DNA from: Symsagittifera roscoffensis
Lineage: Eukaryota; Xenacoelomorpha; Acoela; Convolutidae
Assembly: GCF_963678635.1 (NCBI RefSeq)
Contig: NC_087070.1
Location: 29,364,048 to 29,428,047, forward strand
Length of the DNA: 64,000 nt
Direction of reading: 5' to 3'
Numbering within the stretch: position 1 is the stretch's first letter; the number at the start of each line of letters is the position of its first letter. The notes under the pieces were generated by a model. The model was not told the origin of the DNA, did no database searches, and saw nothing but the letters and a program-made list of their open reading frames with translations. Below, piece by piece: positions 32,145 through 44,105 of this stretch. The translations under genes and the position numbers were made by a program.

Positions 32145-34069
32145 TTGAGGTTCCGGGTGCTGGAAAAGGGAGACTTCTCGGATCAAGCGCTGCAAAGTTT
32201 TCAGACAAGACTACTAAGAGCAGAGATTAACAAGCGAAGGACAGATGACAAAAACCCCGAGGATAAACTAGAAAAGGCGAAAGCGACAGTACAGAGCGGA
32301 AGAGATCAAAAGTTTTGGCCTTCGGTAATGAAATAGCTAAGTCTCAGGGACAAAATCATCAACAAAAATTAAATAGACCCATCATAAGAAACTAAAGAAA
32401 TTATCTGAAAGGCAAGATCGACCTCTACGGAAACAAGGCGAGGGATCGGTAAAATCTCCGAATGATATTGCACTACCAGATTGGCTTCTGCAGGTATTGT
32501 CATTAAGACCGAAAAATCCGGTCACGGATAAAATTAGTGAGACTCACTTTCTAATCAAACACTAAAAATCAATCAAACACCATCGGACAGAGGGACGTTG
32601 AGAAAGCCCGAAAGTATCTGAAGACTGATGGATTGGTTACGGTACCATATGACAAAGGTGTTGATTTTTGTGTAATGAAGAAGAATACTTACGAGAAAAC
32701 GCTATCGGATTATTAGAATCAAAGCAGTTCGGTCAAAAGAAAGGAACAAGTGGGGGGGGGGGCAGCTTGCCAGGCTTTATGGGTTGGTGAAATTGCATTA
32801 ACATAATACTACCTTATTGAGAAAGGTCTTCTCACTGCTTAGTAGCTCCTATTACTGTTACAACCTGAATAAGATTCTCGCTGAATTAAAAAAAACTGAG
32901 AGCGCGAACATTGAAACCAACTTACTAGAAGCAAGGGAAAACTTAAAGAGCAGTATCGTTGAGCCCAATGAACTTTTGATATCTCTAGATGTAAAGAGTT
33001 TGTATACGAATGTACCCATGAAAGAAGCATTAGACATAGCTCTTAGATGAACCATCATCAATTGCTAGAAAAACAATGATGATACTGTTGACTATGGCAA
33101 TGAGTCGGTAGAAATTAAGTGCAACGAAACATGGTAAGGTCAGAAAGATGGTTTAGCAACGGAGGCATTATTAGCCGTAGTTTTAACAAGGTGTTTCAAT
33201 TAGTACCACGTAAAATGCGGTGATTTATCAGATGATGAGTTCCGAAAGATAGATGAAATTGTCTGGTAATTCAAAAAAGAAGAAAAATAGGTCAGTGCAG
33301 CAAGCTATACTTTTTTCTCCGTTACGGTGATGATATTGTGAGTACAGTGTAGGGTGATCCTGAAAAGGTGCTGCGGACAGCAAACTTACTAAATCGAACT
33401 TACAGTTGACAGTCAGTAGAGAGGCCGAACACCTCTATAAAGGTTGCATTTCTGGATTTATAATTAAATAATTACAAAAGCAAGAAAATTATATGTGTAT
33501 GGTATCAGAAACCAACAGATACAATTGCCATAATAAACTCCAGAAGTTGCACTCGCTTAGTATCAGAAAAATTTGACCAAAGGAACTGTTCGCTGCGGTT
33601 TTTGCAGTACGTCTACGTGCCAAAACGTTGATAAAACGATGGAAATTAACCGTAAACTGATGTTAGGTAACCAATATCCAGAATGATGGTCGTCGCGTGT
33701 TGCATCGGGAGCTTTTGAAAATATCATTGTGGAGGACAAAAACAAAAAGAAGATGGCTGAGGAAGGAAGCCTCGCGAGTATAGTAGTAATTCCTCCACCA
33801 TCTGAGGGTCCAATATAAAGGGAATTCAGACACTAGCGAGAAGAGTGCGCAATATCACCAATGCGCAGATAAAATCCACGACTAAGAAATTGAAAACGAG
33901 TGTGATCTCTTTAAAATCCTCGTTTTCAAGTAAACTTTAAGCAAAAACGATGTACAGACTAGAATCTTGTGCGTGCAAAGACATTTATTTTGCAAAGATT
34001 TTTGAAAAACATTTCCAACGTTTTCGTAACTATGTGCATCGCCTAGATTTCTACAATAAGTTAATCTAA
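32145..34069 (+). mobile_element. Penelope-like element family B, copy 1
   Basis: Plus-strand retroelement. Amino-terminal frame 32145-32336 (EKGDFSDQALQSFQTRL, DDKNPEDKLEKAKATV); a region with VPYDKGVDFCVMKK near 32640-32690 (the D-K-G box); 32817-33050 with LISLDVKSLYTNVPMKEAL; a Q-K-D-G-L-A-T box near 33140; a YxDD box near 33315; FLDL after it; a post-RT linker (VVIPPPSEG near 33785-33815, the usual Penelope V-L-P-Y motif region); and a final frame 33950-34069 with YRLESCACKDIYF that looks like a relic GIY-YIG C-x-C...Y region. A G11 run interrupts the N-terminal part of the RT at 32752-32762. Broken by multiple stops and frame changes. Confidence 0.8.
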
Positions 34070-34074
34070 ATGAC

Positions 34075-34080
34075 AATAAA
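34075..34080 (+). terminator. Polyadenylation signal of Penelope family B (copy 1)
   Basis: AATAAA six bases after the final stop of the element. Conserved at 41811-41816 and 47844-47849, supporting this as the 3' end of the B transcript. Confidence 0.5.
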
Positions 34081-35800
34081 ACATCATTTAAAAACTTTAG
34101 TTGAAAACTTCTACATAAGCTATCATGTTAAAAAGTTTGCCAATTACAGTTGACCTCTAAAAATAAAAAACTTTGGATTAAAATTTTTTTTAGTCTCTGA
34201 AATTAGTTTAAAGATTATCAATTAGTTTGTCTGGAAAATTCTGAGTCAAATTTTTGATTTAGACATCTACGTTTTTACAAATCAAAAGCAGTTTGGGACT
34301 AAATTTTCAGTGTCACCTCCCTGCTTCTTAACTCATCGCGCGTGTTCAAGCCTCATCGCGCGTGTCCTATATTGCTCCATCAGCATTGGGGGCTTCACAT
34401 CTTTTGGTGATTGAGATGAAGAATTCGTCTCACTATCCAGGCCTTGCACTTACCATCGATGATTTTGCACAGAGCGTCTGCGCCCATGTTCAGGGCTTAC
34501 GAGTACTCTGAAGTGTTGCTACTCGAAACTCGAAACCAACCATTATTCCACTCGGAACACTCGTCGAGTCTTTTACTAAGTACTCGAACCCGCCCTAAAA
34601 ATACTCGTATGTAAATAACTTTCATCCGTTATCTCTTCTCTTGAATCTCAGGGGTAATTTTTTTTGTGACAATTCAAAAACTACCATCTCCTAGATTAAT
34701 TTTTTATGCTGAATTTTTTGGAGATCACGATGAAAACACTTTTAACATTAAAATTTTAAGATGGAGAAACGGGTAACACAAAGTATTTACCATAGATAGG
34801 GACTGTTCTCGTGTAGAAACACATTTCAACCGTGGGTTCTCGGCGACATAAGGGTCTGCAAGTGATTCCTACTCAGTCGCTCGAAGGAGAACAGTCGTTC
34901 TGGGTCAATACTCCCTGACTTCAGATTCTTAACAACATTCTTAACAATAACAGCATCAGTTGGCGTTGACTGTCTCATAAAATCCGGAAATGTCAAGGGA
35001 GGAGACATTGTGGCGACATTGTTGAATTCATCTGCTGATTTTTGCCTGTGTGATGATGATGCCTCTGATCGTTGCTCGTCCTCCCTAGATGCCATATTTT
35101 TTGTTCATAAAAAACGGTAAATGGGACCGTTGTTGTGAATCAGGCCTCTTATCTCAGTATTGCCGTCAAGGTGTTTTTCCAAAACGGTTGAAATCGGATT
35201 ATGGAGTGCCGTTTCCTACTCTGATAGGTTCTTTAGTTGGTAGTCAATAACCATTACGAATGTCTCTCCGTTTGATGATTTCTTTTGGATCTCCAACGTG
35301 ACTTCTCAAAGTAGTTTTAATTTTTTTTACCAGGCATTGTGTTCAGTATTCATTAAGGTGCTCACCTTGTCACGAATTACATTTTATCCAAGCAGGCGCC
35401 ACGTCTTTTTGAATCTCGGATTGTTTACAACCTAATTTATTGGCAAGTTGGACAGATACACGAATTGGGCAGCATGAAGTATACCCTTCTTTTTTCCCGT
35501 GGGGTTTTCAGACACCAACGCTGTTCTTATAGAAAGCTGCATCAAACCCACAGGAGTTTAAAAATGATTTTGATGTAATGATGTATTGCCGTCTCTTGCT
35601 TTGATCACGATTTTACGAGGAAAAGTCGTTTACTGTATACTGCGGTTTTGAGTGTAGTCTCCTTCTTCCACTCTATTTTTGGTATCATTGGACGGCGAGC
35701 AATTTGGATTTCCCCGTCTGATTCGCAATCTGATAAATAAAAATAAATAATAAAAAATGTTTAAAAAAATTAATTTTATTTTTTTTTGCCGCTGTCGATT
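34081..35800. other. C block, copy 1
   Basis: Spacer between Penelope B and the next Ty3 segment. 34081-34310 is AT-rich; 34315-34370 is a GC-rich short repeat shared with 17780-17870; 34490-34610 is rich in ACTCG/CGAGT and contains the perfect inverted repeat ACTCGTCGAGT; 34826-35560 holds minus-strand coding-like sequence. Repeated in full at 47850-49560 and truncated at 41821-42547. Confidence 0.7.
34826..35095 (-). CDS. C-block ORF, 89 codons, unknown
   Basis: ATG frame MASREDEQRSEASSSHRQKS, then MRQSTPTDAVIVKNVVKN and SIDPERLFSFERLSRNHLQ. The second copy (about 48610-48870, minus) keeps most of the protein with substitutions and one stop. Upstream on the same strand is a further conserved stretch (about 35380-35560; YTSCCPIRVSVQLANKLG) that may be an upstream exon. 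No family recognised. Could be a host-gene fragment captured in the array or a transposase remnant. Confidence 0.35.
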   Translation of the reverse strand: MASREDEQRSEASSSHRQKSADEFNNVATMSPPLTFPDFMRQSTPTDAVIVKNVVKNLKSGSIDPERLFSFERLSRNHLQTLMSPRTHG

Positions 35801-35859
35801 ATACGCTAAAAGATGGTGTTCATACAATCTTCAACGTCTAATGACATGCTCACATCGGG

Positions 35860-38800
35860 TCGCTCGGGTCCGGTATCGTCACTCTTCTGGATCCTGTCGA
35901 CACCTGCACTTCAGTCGTTTGGCTCATCTCGCGAGGCATCAGGAGCTACATTGATGATTGCCAACGGGGAACGTTTCCTGATCTATCCTTATATTCCTTC
36001 CTCAAGCGTTCTATTTCTTCTCCTTGCTTCTGGTTGCCGTCCTCGAACAGTCTCCTCCACATGTGTATATCTTCTCGAGATCTGTCCGGCCAAGGTTTTT
36101 TTCACTCGACCCAACTCGTCTCGCGTGTCGTTTAGATCTTCCCTTGTCTCGTTTGTTTGTACTTCTTCTTCGGCATTTTTCAACTATGAGCTAGACGAGG
36201 CAGCCTCGCTACTCATTTCTTGATGAAAATTTGATGTCTACTCCTCATGCCGCGCCTAGGACTGGTTGGAACAAGCACCTCTCCTACGTTCTCGCTGTAC
36301 CCACACCTTGTTCGTGCGCTAGGTCGCTTCCAGAGAGCGCTCCATTCCTCCATGTCATCACCCGCAGGCTTGGGCGGTACGAAGCTCCCTGATCGCCCCA
36401 GCTGCCATCAGCAAGTCTTACGCGAGGTGGTCTCCACGGTTATCATGCCCTAGGATGTTCGTCAGAGCAGCCGTCAACATAACTACCTCCTGTTCATCCT
36501 ACGCGTAGTCTCTTTCCAGTGGCCGACGTTAGAGCACTACGTAGATCCGGCTAAACCCATCATTTTGTCAAAATTGTCCATTCTGGTTCCTTTCGATTGT
36601 TTGATCTCGATTAATTTTTTTTCCAAATGTTGAAATTTGGAAACTAACTTCGATCAATAAGGATCTAGAAACAAGGTCATGACTATCACGTCTGTCATCA
36701 TTGCTCCAAATTTTCATGAGAATTTATTTTAAAAACAATTACATTAAAAAAATTGATCTTAAGATATATTAAAATTCAAAATTCTAAATTCTTGGAAACT
36801 GATCTAAGAATGGAAATTCCACGCTTTGGATCTTTTTCTGAAATTGTTGTTTGAGCATTCGTGGTCACTAACCCTTCCACGCACATAATCCTAAAAACAG
36901 ATCACACATACTAAACTCAACCTATATTTAACCTATACTTCTTAGGTTGATACACTTCTATGTTGGTATCCGAATAGATTATGTGTATCAGCCCGTACAG
37001 CTCCCGAGGATGCAGTTGTCCTCTGTTTGGGTCGTACACGGTAAGCGAGCGTTCTTTCACTGCCCTCTCCGCTAACAAATCTCTTAGTCTTGTCAGGGAC
37101 AAAACCAAATCTTCGAGGTCTACGTGTTGTTTCTTTGTCGCCCTCGTCACCAAGAAGCATAAGTATTTCCCTGGTATTTGCGAAGCTGGCGATAGTATAG
37201 CTGGAACGCCTCCTGTTGCTTGTCTTTGCTTCCACAAAAACTCTATGTTATTGCACTCTCTCCTGAAGTCGGCTGCTAATGCTGTCCTAAAACTCATGTC
37301 CGCTGTGATGGAATGACCTCTGTTTGGAATCGTTATCTGTTAGTATAATGCTTCTTGAGTATTCACTCGGCACGTTAAACTTTGACCCTATTACTCTCCT
37401 TGTGTCTGGTTTCTTAGGGGCTTTGTCTGTTTCTGCCTCTAAATCACCTTTTTCTCTTGCAATCTTTAATTTTTTTAAATAGTTTTTTAGTGCGGATAAG
37501 TCCTACTCCAATCCCCGGACAAAAATTTCCATCGACGTCCCTGTCAATCGCATACCGGATACCAAAATTAAGTTGGACGCAGGAATGAAAATTAGCTCTT
37601 CCGGGGCTGCTCAGGAACGATCATGTTTGTCATTTTAATGTGCTTCATGCTCTCGCGTTCTGTGTCCTGAATCTTGACACTGGTTTTCTTGAGGTCTGGC
37701 GTCATTCAGTTTAACCACTCCAAGTCGCACAGATTTGAAGGTATTGACAGATTGTTGAGCCATTCATTGTCTTGATCATCGACAATAGCTACTTCCCTTG
37801 ACGCGGCTTTCTCCTCCAGACTCACTAGATTTTCCCACAATCATCTTCTAGTCTATCTTCTCCTCTCCGAAATTGTCCATTTAGGGATTAAATTTTATCA
37901 CGGATATTTCCCTGCCACTTTGTCGTGTGTGCATCAAAAAGGAAAGATCTGGCTCCATGTTCTTTGGAACTTCTCTCTGCTCGGGGTTTTCCAAGTTCTC
38001 TTCTGCATAAGGTAATGTTCCTTCATCCACCTCAATTTTAGTATTCGGGTCCCGCGGCGGGCTATTTTATTCTTCAGTGCCTCGTTCCCATCGTTCTTCT
38101 CATTAGTGCCTTGCTCATTGGCTTTGCAAGCAGGGTCCATCATCAGATAATTACTGTCCTTCATGTTTTCAGTTGTACACCAGTCTTATGTGGATGGGTT
38201 ATGTCGTTTAATTTTTTCTAAGTGTGCAACTCGACAAGTACTATGCCTGTAAAAACATCCCTCTTGATGTACCGCGAGTTTCTTTGTATCTTTCGGTGGG
38301 ATCATGTTCTGAGAAACCCACTTGTATTCTCCTACCGAGTAAGCTTTTCCACAAGCTGAAAATTTTCTAATCAAATTTTTCCTCTGCCTCGCCTGAGCTT
38401 CTTGTGTATTGCGTCTACATAGGTCATTGAGCTATTGCCGACGTCTTATCACATCTCTTACCTACACTTGTGGCAATGTCTTCTTAACTCCATACTCAGG
38501 ATACAAGAAAGTCAGAGGCAAAAATTTTTCATGCCCAGTCAACATCAAGTGCGGACTATTTTCTGCACCGGAGTACTGCATACTGTTGTTAAGTTCCCAT
38601 TAGTTGTGGCAATTGCATATCCCAATAAGTCATGAATCGGGAACAGTACTCCCTCAATCTCGACACCAGAATACGATTTTGTCTTTCTACTAAGCCATTC
38701 GTCTGCGGATGGTACTTCGTAGAATGAGCCTGGGCTACTTGAGAACGTCTCATGAGCTCATTAGTGAGCTCTCCTACAAAAGCAGTTATATTATCTGACT

Positions 38801-39590
38801 GGAATATCATCGGGCATCCAAGTCTGGCAATCCAAGTATTTGTCAGAGTATCGCAAGTCTCCTCAGCTGAGGCCGTTTCTGCATAATTGGAACTGATTAT
38901 AACCTCTGACTGTCATACATATCTTCTGCTGATCAATTTGCGCCACTTCATTAAGCCCGGACGATTCGATTGACTGAACTAGGAATTGCAATTTCCTAGT
39001 TTCTTTCACCTGCTCGCATGAGAAACATGCCGTCACCCACTTTGCGCATGCTTCCCTCAACCCAGGTCATTTAAAGCCTTTCAAGGTTCTATGGTACACT
39101 TTATCAATCCCCTGATATCCAATCTAGTCTTGTGACCTGAATAACAGATCGGTTTGATAGAGTTGCGGCAGCAATGTCGCGTTAGATTCGTTCTGGACCT
39201 TGTCCTCCTCTCTCCTTTTGCAGGCAACGATCCCATCCTTTTTCAGATATTACCGTCCCTCTTTCTGCATATAATACTGCCTCAAGATCCGGTGACTATC
39301 TTCCTCGAGATCTCCTTTGTCTGGTGTCCCTTATTTGATCCCGCTTTTGATCCAGCTTATTCGATTCTGATGTGCGTCATCATTCAAGTTAACACACCAA
39401 TTATTAGCTGATGGCTTTATCTCTTGTTTGAATGGTTCTAAGTCAATCCTGAATGCTTTCTTCTCTGGTAATTTGTTGTGGAAAATATCGTGTGTTAAAA
39501 TGGTACTTCTAGAGTTACAAAACACGTAAATTTTAAAAATGGCTCCAATTATCTCGTGACTTTCGTCACTCAAGTCCCTCTATTGAACAA
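35860..39590 (-). mobile_element. Ty3/gypsy segment with start of accessory frame (array copy 2, broken)
   Basis: Repeat of 27930-31715, offset about 7.7-7.9 kb. Contains the accessory-frame start (ATG at 36581) and coiled coil (35989-36183), macro-like end (36917-37560), acidic tail, post-integrase domain (38186-38374), integrase core (about 38589-38810) and linker (39331-39573). The accessory frame is cut at its far end around 35860 by the C block, so the SGNH part is absent. Nearly the same decay as copy 1. Confidence 0.85.
36917..37560 (-). mobile_element. Macro-domain-like end, array copy 2 (fossil)
   Basis: Copy of 29036-29660. The readable frame 36917-37297 runs on further than in copy 1, through ELYGLIHIIYSDTNIEVYQP, which matches the last helix and strand (D-I-x-I-x-V-Y) of macro domains. 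Confidence 0.5.
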
Positions 39591-39878
39591 AGGTTTCTTC
39601 GATACTGTAAAAAGCACATCGGTTTGACACTTTTATCGCAACTCTTTCAAGTTTTTGTCTTCTGCGAAGTTTTTGATGTTTCAATTAGGATCTGAACCAC
39701 TTTTCATTTGCAATTTTCGATGTGCGGGATTCTCGGTATTGATTTTCTTCCAAGTTTTTTTTTAGTTTTTGTTAATTAGAAACCCAATTGTAAGCTAATA
39801 TGTGGTTGTGCCCTTATATATGTTAGTTTGTCAATTGCCACAAACGTGTAAAATTTCTGAGAGTTTATATTTAATTTT
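39591..39878. other. Junction between Ty3 segment and Penelope B (copy 2)
   Basis: Shorter version of 31716-32144, lacking about 127 bp. No gene. Confidence 0.5.
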
Positions 39879-41805
39879 TTGAGGTTCCGGTTGCTGGAAA
39901 AGGGAGACTTCTCGGATCAAGCGCTGCAAAGTTTTCAGACAAGACTTGTAGGAGCAGAGATTAACAAGCCAGGGACATATGACAAAAACCCTGAGGATAA
40001 ACTAGAAAAGGCGAAAGCGACAGTACAGAGCGGAAGAGATCAAAAATTTTGGCCTTCGGTAATGAAATAGCTAAGTTTCAGGGACAAAAACATCAACAAA
40101 AATTAAAGAGACCCATCATAAGAAACTAAAGAAATTATCTGAAAGGCAAGATCAACCTCTACGGAAACAAGGCGAGGGATCGGTAAAAGCTCCGAATGAG
40201 ATTGCACTACCAGATTGGCTTCTGCAGGTTTTGTCATTAAGACCGAAACATCCGGTCACGGATAAATTTAGTGAGACTCACTTTCTAATCAAACACTAAA
40301 AATCAATCAAACACCATCGGACAGGGACGTTGAGAAAGCCCGAAAGTATCTGAAGACTGATGGATCGGTTACGGTACCATATGACAAAGGTGTTGATTTT
40401 TGTGTAATGAAGAAAAATACCTACGAGAAAACGCTATCGGATGATGAGAATCAAAGCAGTTCGGTCAAAAGAAAGGAACAAGTGGGGGGCAGCTTGCCAG
40501 GCTTTATGGGTTGGTGAAATTGCATTAACATAATACCTTATTGAGACCGGTCTTCTCACTGCTTAGTAGCTCCTATTACTGTTACAACCTGAATAACATT
40601 CTCGCTGAATTAAGAAAAACTGAGAGCGCGAACATTGAAACCAACTTACTAGAAGCAAGGGAAAACTTAAAGAGCAGTATCGTTGAGCCCAATGAACTTT
40701 TGATATCTCTAGATGTAAAGAGTTTGTATACGAATGTACCCATGAAAGAAGCATTAGACATAGCTCTTAGATGAACCATCATCAATTGCTAGAAAAACAA
40801 TGATGATACTGTTGACTATGGCAATGAGTCGGTAAAAATTAAGTGCAACGAAACATGGTAAACCAGAAAGATGGTTTAGCAACGGGGGCGTTATTAGCCG
40901 TAGTTTTAACAAACTGTTTCAATTTGTACGACGTAAAGTGCGGTGATATATCAGATGATGAGTTCCGAAAGATAGATGAAACCGTCTGGTAATTCAAAAA
41001 ATGCATCGCGATAAGGAAGAAAAATAGGTCAGTGCAGCGAGCTATACTTTTTCGCCGTTACGTTGATGATATTGTGAGTACAGTCTAGGGTGATCCTGAA
41101 AAGGTGCTGCGGACAGCAAATTTACTAAATCGAACTTACAGTTGACAGTCAGTAGAGACGCCGAACACCTCTGTAAAGGTTGCATTTCTGGATTAATAAA
41201 TAAACAATTACAAAAGCAAGAAAGTTATATGTGTATGGTATCAGAAACCAACAGATACAATTACCATAATAAATTCCAGAAGTTGCGCTTGCTTAGTATC
41301 AGAAAAGTTTGACCAAAGGAACTGTTCGCTGCGGTTTTCGCAGTACGTCTACGTGCCAAAGCGTTGATAAAACGATGGAAATCAACCGTAAACTGATGTT
41401 AGGTAACCAATATCCAGAATGATGGTCGTCGCGTGTTGCATCGGGAGTTTTTGAAAATATCATTGTGGAGGACAAAAACAAAAAGAAGATGGCTGAGGAA
41501 GGAAGCCTCGCGAGTATAGTAGTAATTCTTCTACCATCTGAGGGTCCAATATAAAAGGAATTCAGGCACTAGCGAGAAGAGTGCGCAATATCACCAATGC
41601 GCAGATAAAATCCACGACTAAGAAATTGAAAACGAGTGTGATCTCTTTAAAATCCTCGTTTTCAAGTAAACTTTAAGCAAAAACGATATACAGACTAGAA
41701 TCTTGTGCGTGCAAAGACATTCATTTTGCAAAGATTTTTGAAAAACATTTCAAACGTTTTCATAACTATGTGCATCGTCTAGATTTCTACAATAAGTTAA
41801 TCTAA
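39879..41805 (+). mobile_element. Penelope-like element family B, copy 2
   Basis: Repeat of 32145-34069. Frames 39879-40070 and 40541-40774 (LISLDVKSLYTNVPMKEAL) are open; the catalytic motif reads RYVDDIVST (41056-41082). Here the internal G run is only 6 long. The post-RT VVI-PPSEG region and the final YRLESCACKD frame are present; AATAAA follows at 41811. Broken. Confidence 0.8.
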
Positions 41806-41820
41806 TTGACAATAAAACTT

Positions 41821-42547
41821 AATTTTAAAAGTTTTATTTACAAAATTCAACATAAGTACTGGTTCTAATCTATCATTTTAAAAAGTTTGCCAACCACAGT
41901 TGAACTCTAAAAATAAAAATTTTGGATTAAAATTTTTTTAATCTCTGAAATTAGTTTAAAGATTATCAATTAGTTTGTCTGGAAGTTTCTGAGTCAAATT
42001 TTTGATTTAGACATCTGCGTTTTTACAAATCAAAAGCAGTTTGGGATTAAATTTTCAGTGTCACCTCCCTGCTTCTTAACTCATCGCGCATGTTCAAGCC
42101 TCATCGCGCGTGTCCTATATTGCTCCATCAGCATTGGGGGCTTCACATCTTTTGGTGATTGAGATGAAGAATTCCTCTCACTATCCAGGCCTGCCCTTAC
42201 CATCGATGATTTTGCACAGAGCGTCTGCGCCCATGTTTAGGGTTTACGAGTACTCTGAAGTGTTGCTACTCGAAACTCGAAACCAACCATTACTCGACTC
42301 GGAACACTCATCGAGTCTTTTACTAAGTACTCGAACCCGCCCTAAAAATACTCGTATGTAAATAACATTCATCCGTTATCTCTTCTCTTGAATCTCAGGG
42401 GTATTTTTTTTGTGACAATTCAAAAACTACCATCTCCTAGATTAATTTTTTATGCTGAATTTTTCGGAGATCACAATGAAAACACTTTTAACATTAAAAT
42501 TTTAAGAAGGAGAAACGGGTAACACACAGTTTTTACCACAGAGAGGG
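41821..42547. other. C block, copy 2 (truncated)
   Basis: Matches 34081-34808, then jumps directly to the post-integrase part of a Ty3 segment at GGGACTGT/AGTCTCCTACC. The MASRED ORF and the accessory and macro parts of the next unit are deleted. Confidence 0.7.
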
Positions 42548-42549
42548 AC

Positions 42550-43910
42550 TGTAGTCTCCTACCGAGTAAGCTTTTCACAAGCTGAAAGTTTTCTAATCAA
42601 AAGTTTGCCTCTGCCTCGCCTGAGCTTCTTGTGTATTGCGTCTACATAAGTCATTGAGCCATTGCCGATGTCTTATCACATCTCTTACCTACACTTGCGG
42701 TAATGTCTTCTTAGCTCCATACTCAGGATACAAGAAAGTCAGAGGCAAAAATTTTTCATGCCAGTCAACATCAAGTGCGGACTATTTTCTGTACCGGAGT
42801 ACTGCATACTGTTGTTAAGTTCTCATTAGTTGTGGCAATTACCTATCCCAATCAGTCATGAATCGGGAACAGTACGCCCTCAATATTGACACCAGAATTC
42901 GATTTTGTCTTTCTACTAAGCCATTCGTCTACGGATGGTACTCCGTAGAATGAGCCTGGGCTACTTGATAACGTCCCATGAGCACCATAGTGAGCTCTCC
43001 TACAAAAGCAGTTCTATTATCTGACTGGAATATCATCGGGCATCCAAGTCTGGCAATCCAAGTATTTGTCAGAGGATCGCAAGTCTCCTCAGCTGAGGCC
43101 GTTTCTGCATACTTGGACCTGATTATAACTTCTGACTGTCATACATATCTTCTGATGATCAATTTGCGCCACTTCATTAAACCCGGACGATTCGATTGAC
43201 TGAACTAGGAATTGCAATTTCCTAGTTTCTTTCACCTGCTCGCATGAGAAACATGCCGTCACCCACTTTGCGCATGCTTCCCTCAACCCAGGTCATTTAA
43301 AGCCTTTCAAGGTTCTATGGTACACTTTATCAATCCCCTGATATCCAATCTAGTCTTGTGACCTGAATAACAGATCGGTTTGATAGAGTTGCGGCAGCAA
43401 TGTCGCGTTATATTCGTTCTGGACCTTGTCCTCCTCTCTCCTTTTGCAGGCAACGATCCCATCCTTATTCAGATATTACCGTCCCTCTTTCTGCATATAA
43501 TACTGCCTCAAGATCCGGTGACAATCTTCCTCGAGATCTCCTTTGTCTGGTGTCCCATATTTGATCCCGCTTTTGATCCAGCTTATTCGATTCTGATGTG
43601 CGTCATCATTTAAGTTAACACACCAATTATTAGCCGATGGCTTTATCTCTTGTTTGAATGGTTCTAGGTCAATCCTGAATGCTTTCTTCTCTGGTAATTT
43701 GTTGTGGAAAATATCGTGTGTTAAAATGGTACTTCTAGAGTTACAAAACACGTAAATTTTAAAAATGGCTCCAATTATCTCGTGATTTTCGTCACTCAAG
43801 TCCCTCTTTTGAACAAAGGTTTCCTCGATACTGTAAAAAGCACATCGATTTGACACTTTTATTGCAACTCTTTCAAGTTTTTGTCTTCTGCGAAGTTTTT
43901 GATGTTTCAA
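42550..43910 (-). mobile_element. Ty3/gypsy segment (array copy 3, truncated, broken)
   Basis: Begins inside the post-integrase domain (equivalent to 30472 of copy 1) and runs through integrase core, H2C2 region (43089-43286, ACFSCEQVKETRKL) and linker. The linker frame at 43476-43910 is the longest open one of the three copies and includes RRRQKLERVAIKVSNRC, joining the linker to the homologue of 15162-15416. Confidence 0.8.
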
Positions 43911-44105
43911 TTAGGATCTGAACCACTTTTCATTTGCAATTTTCGATGTGCGGGATTCTCGGTATTGATTTTCTTCCAAGTTTTTTTTTTAGTTTTTGTT
44001 AATTAGAAACCCAATTCTAAGCTAATATGTGGTTATGCCCTTATATATGTTAGTTTGTCAATTGCCACAAACGTGTAAAATTTCTGAGAGTTTATATTTA
44101 ATTTT

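Noticed and set aside
32839-33061. Minus-strand frames starting MLLSWVHSYTNSL and MMMVHLRAMSNAS, repeated in all Penelope B copies
   Set aside because: Antisense of the SLDVKSLYTNVP RT frame; recurrence is due to array amplification.
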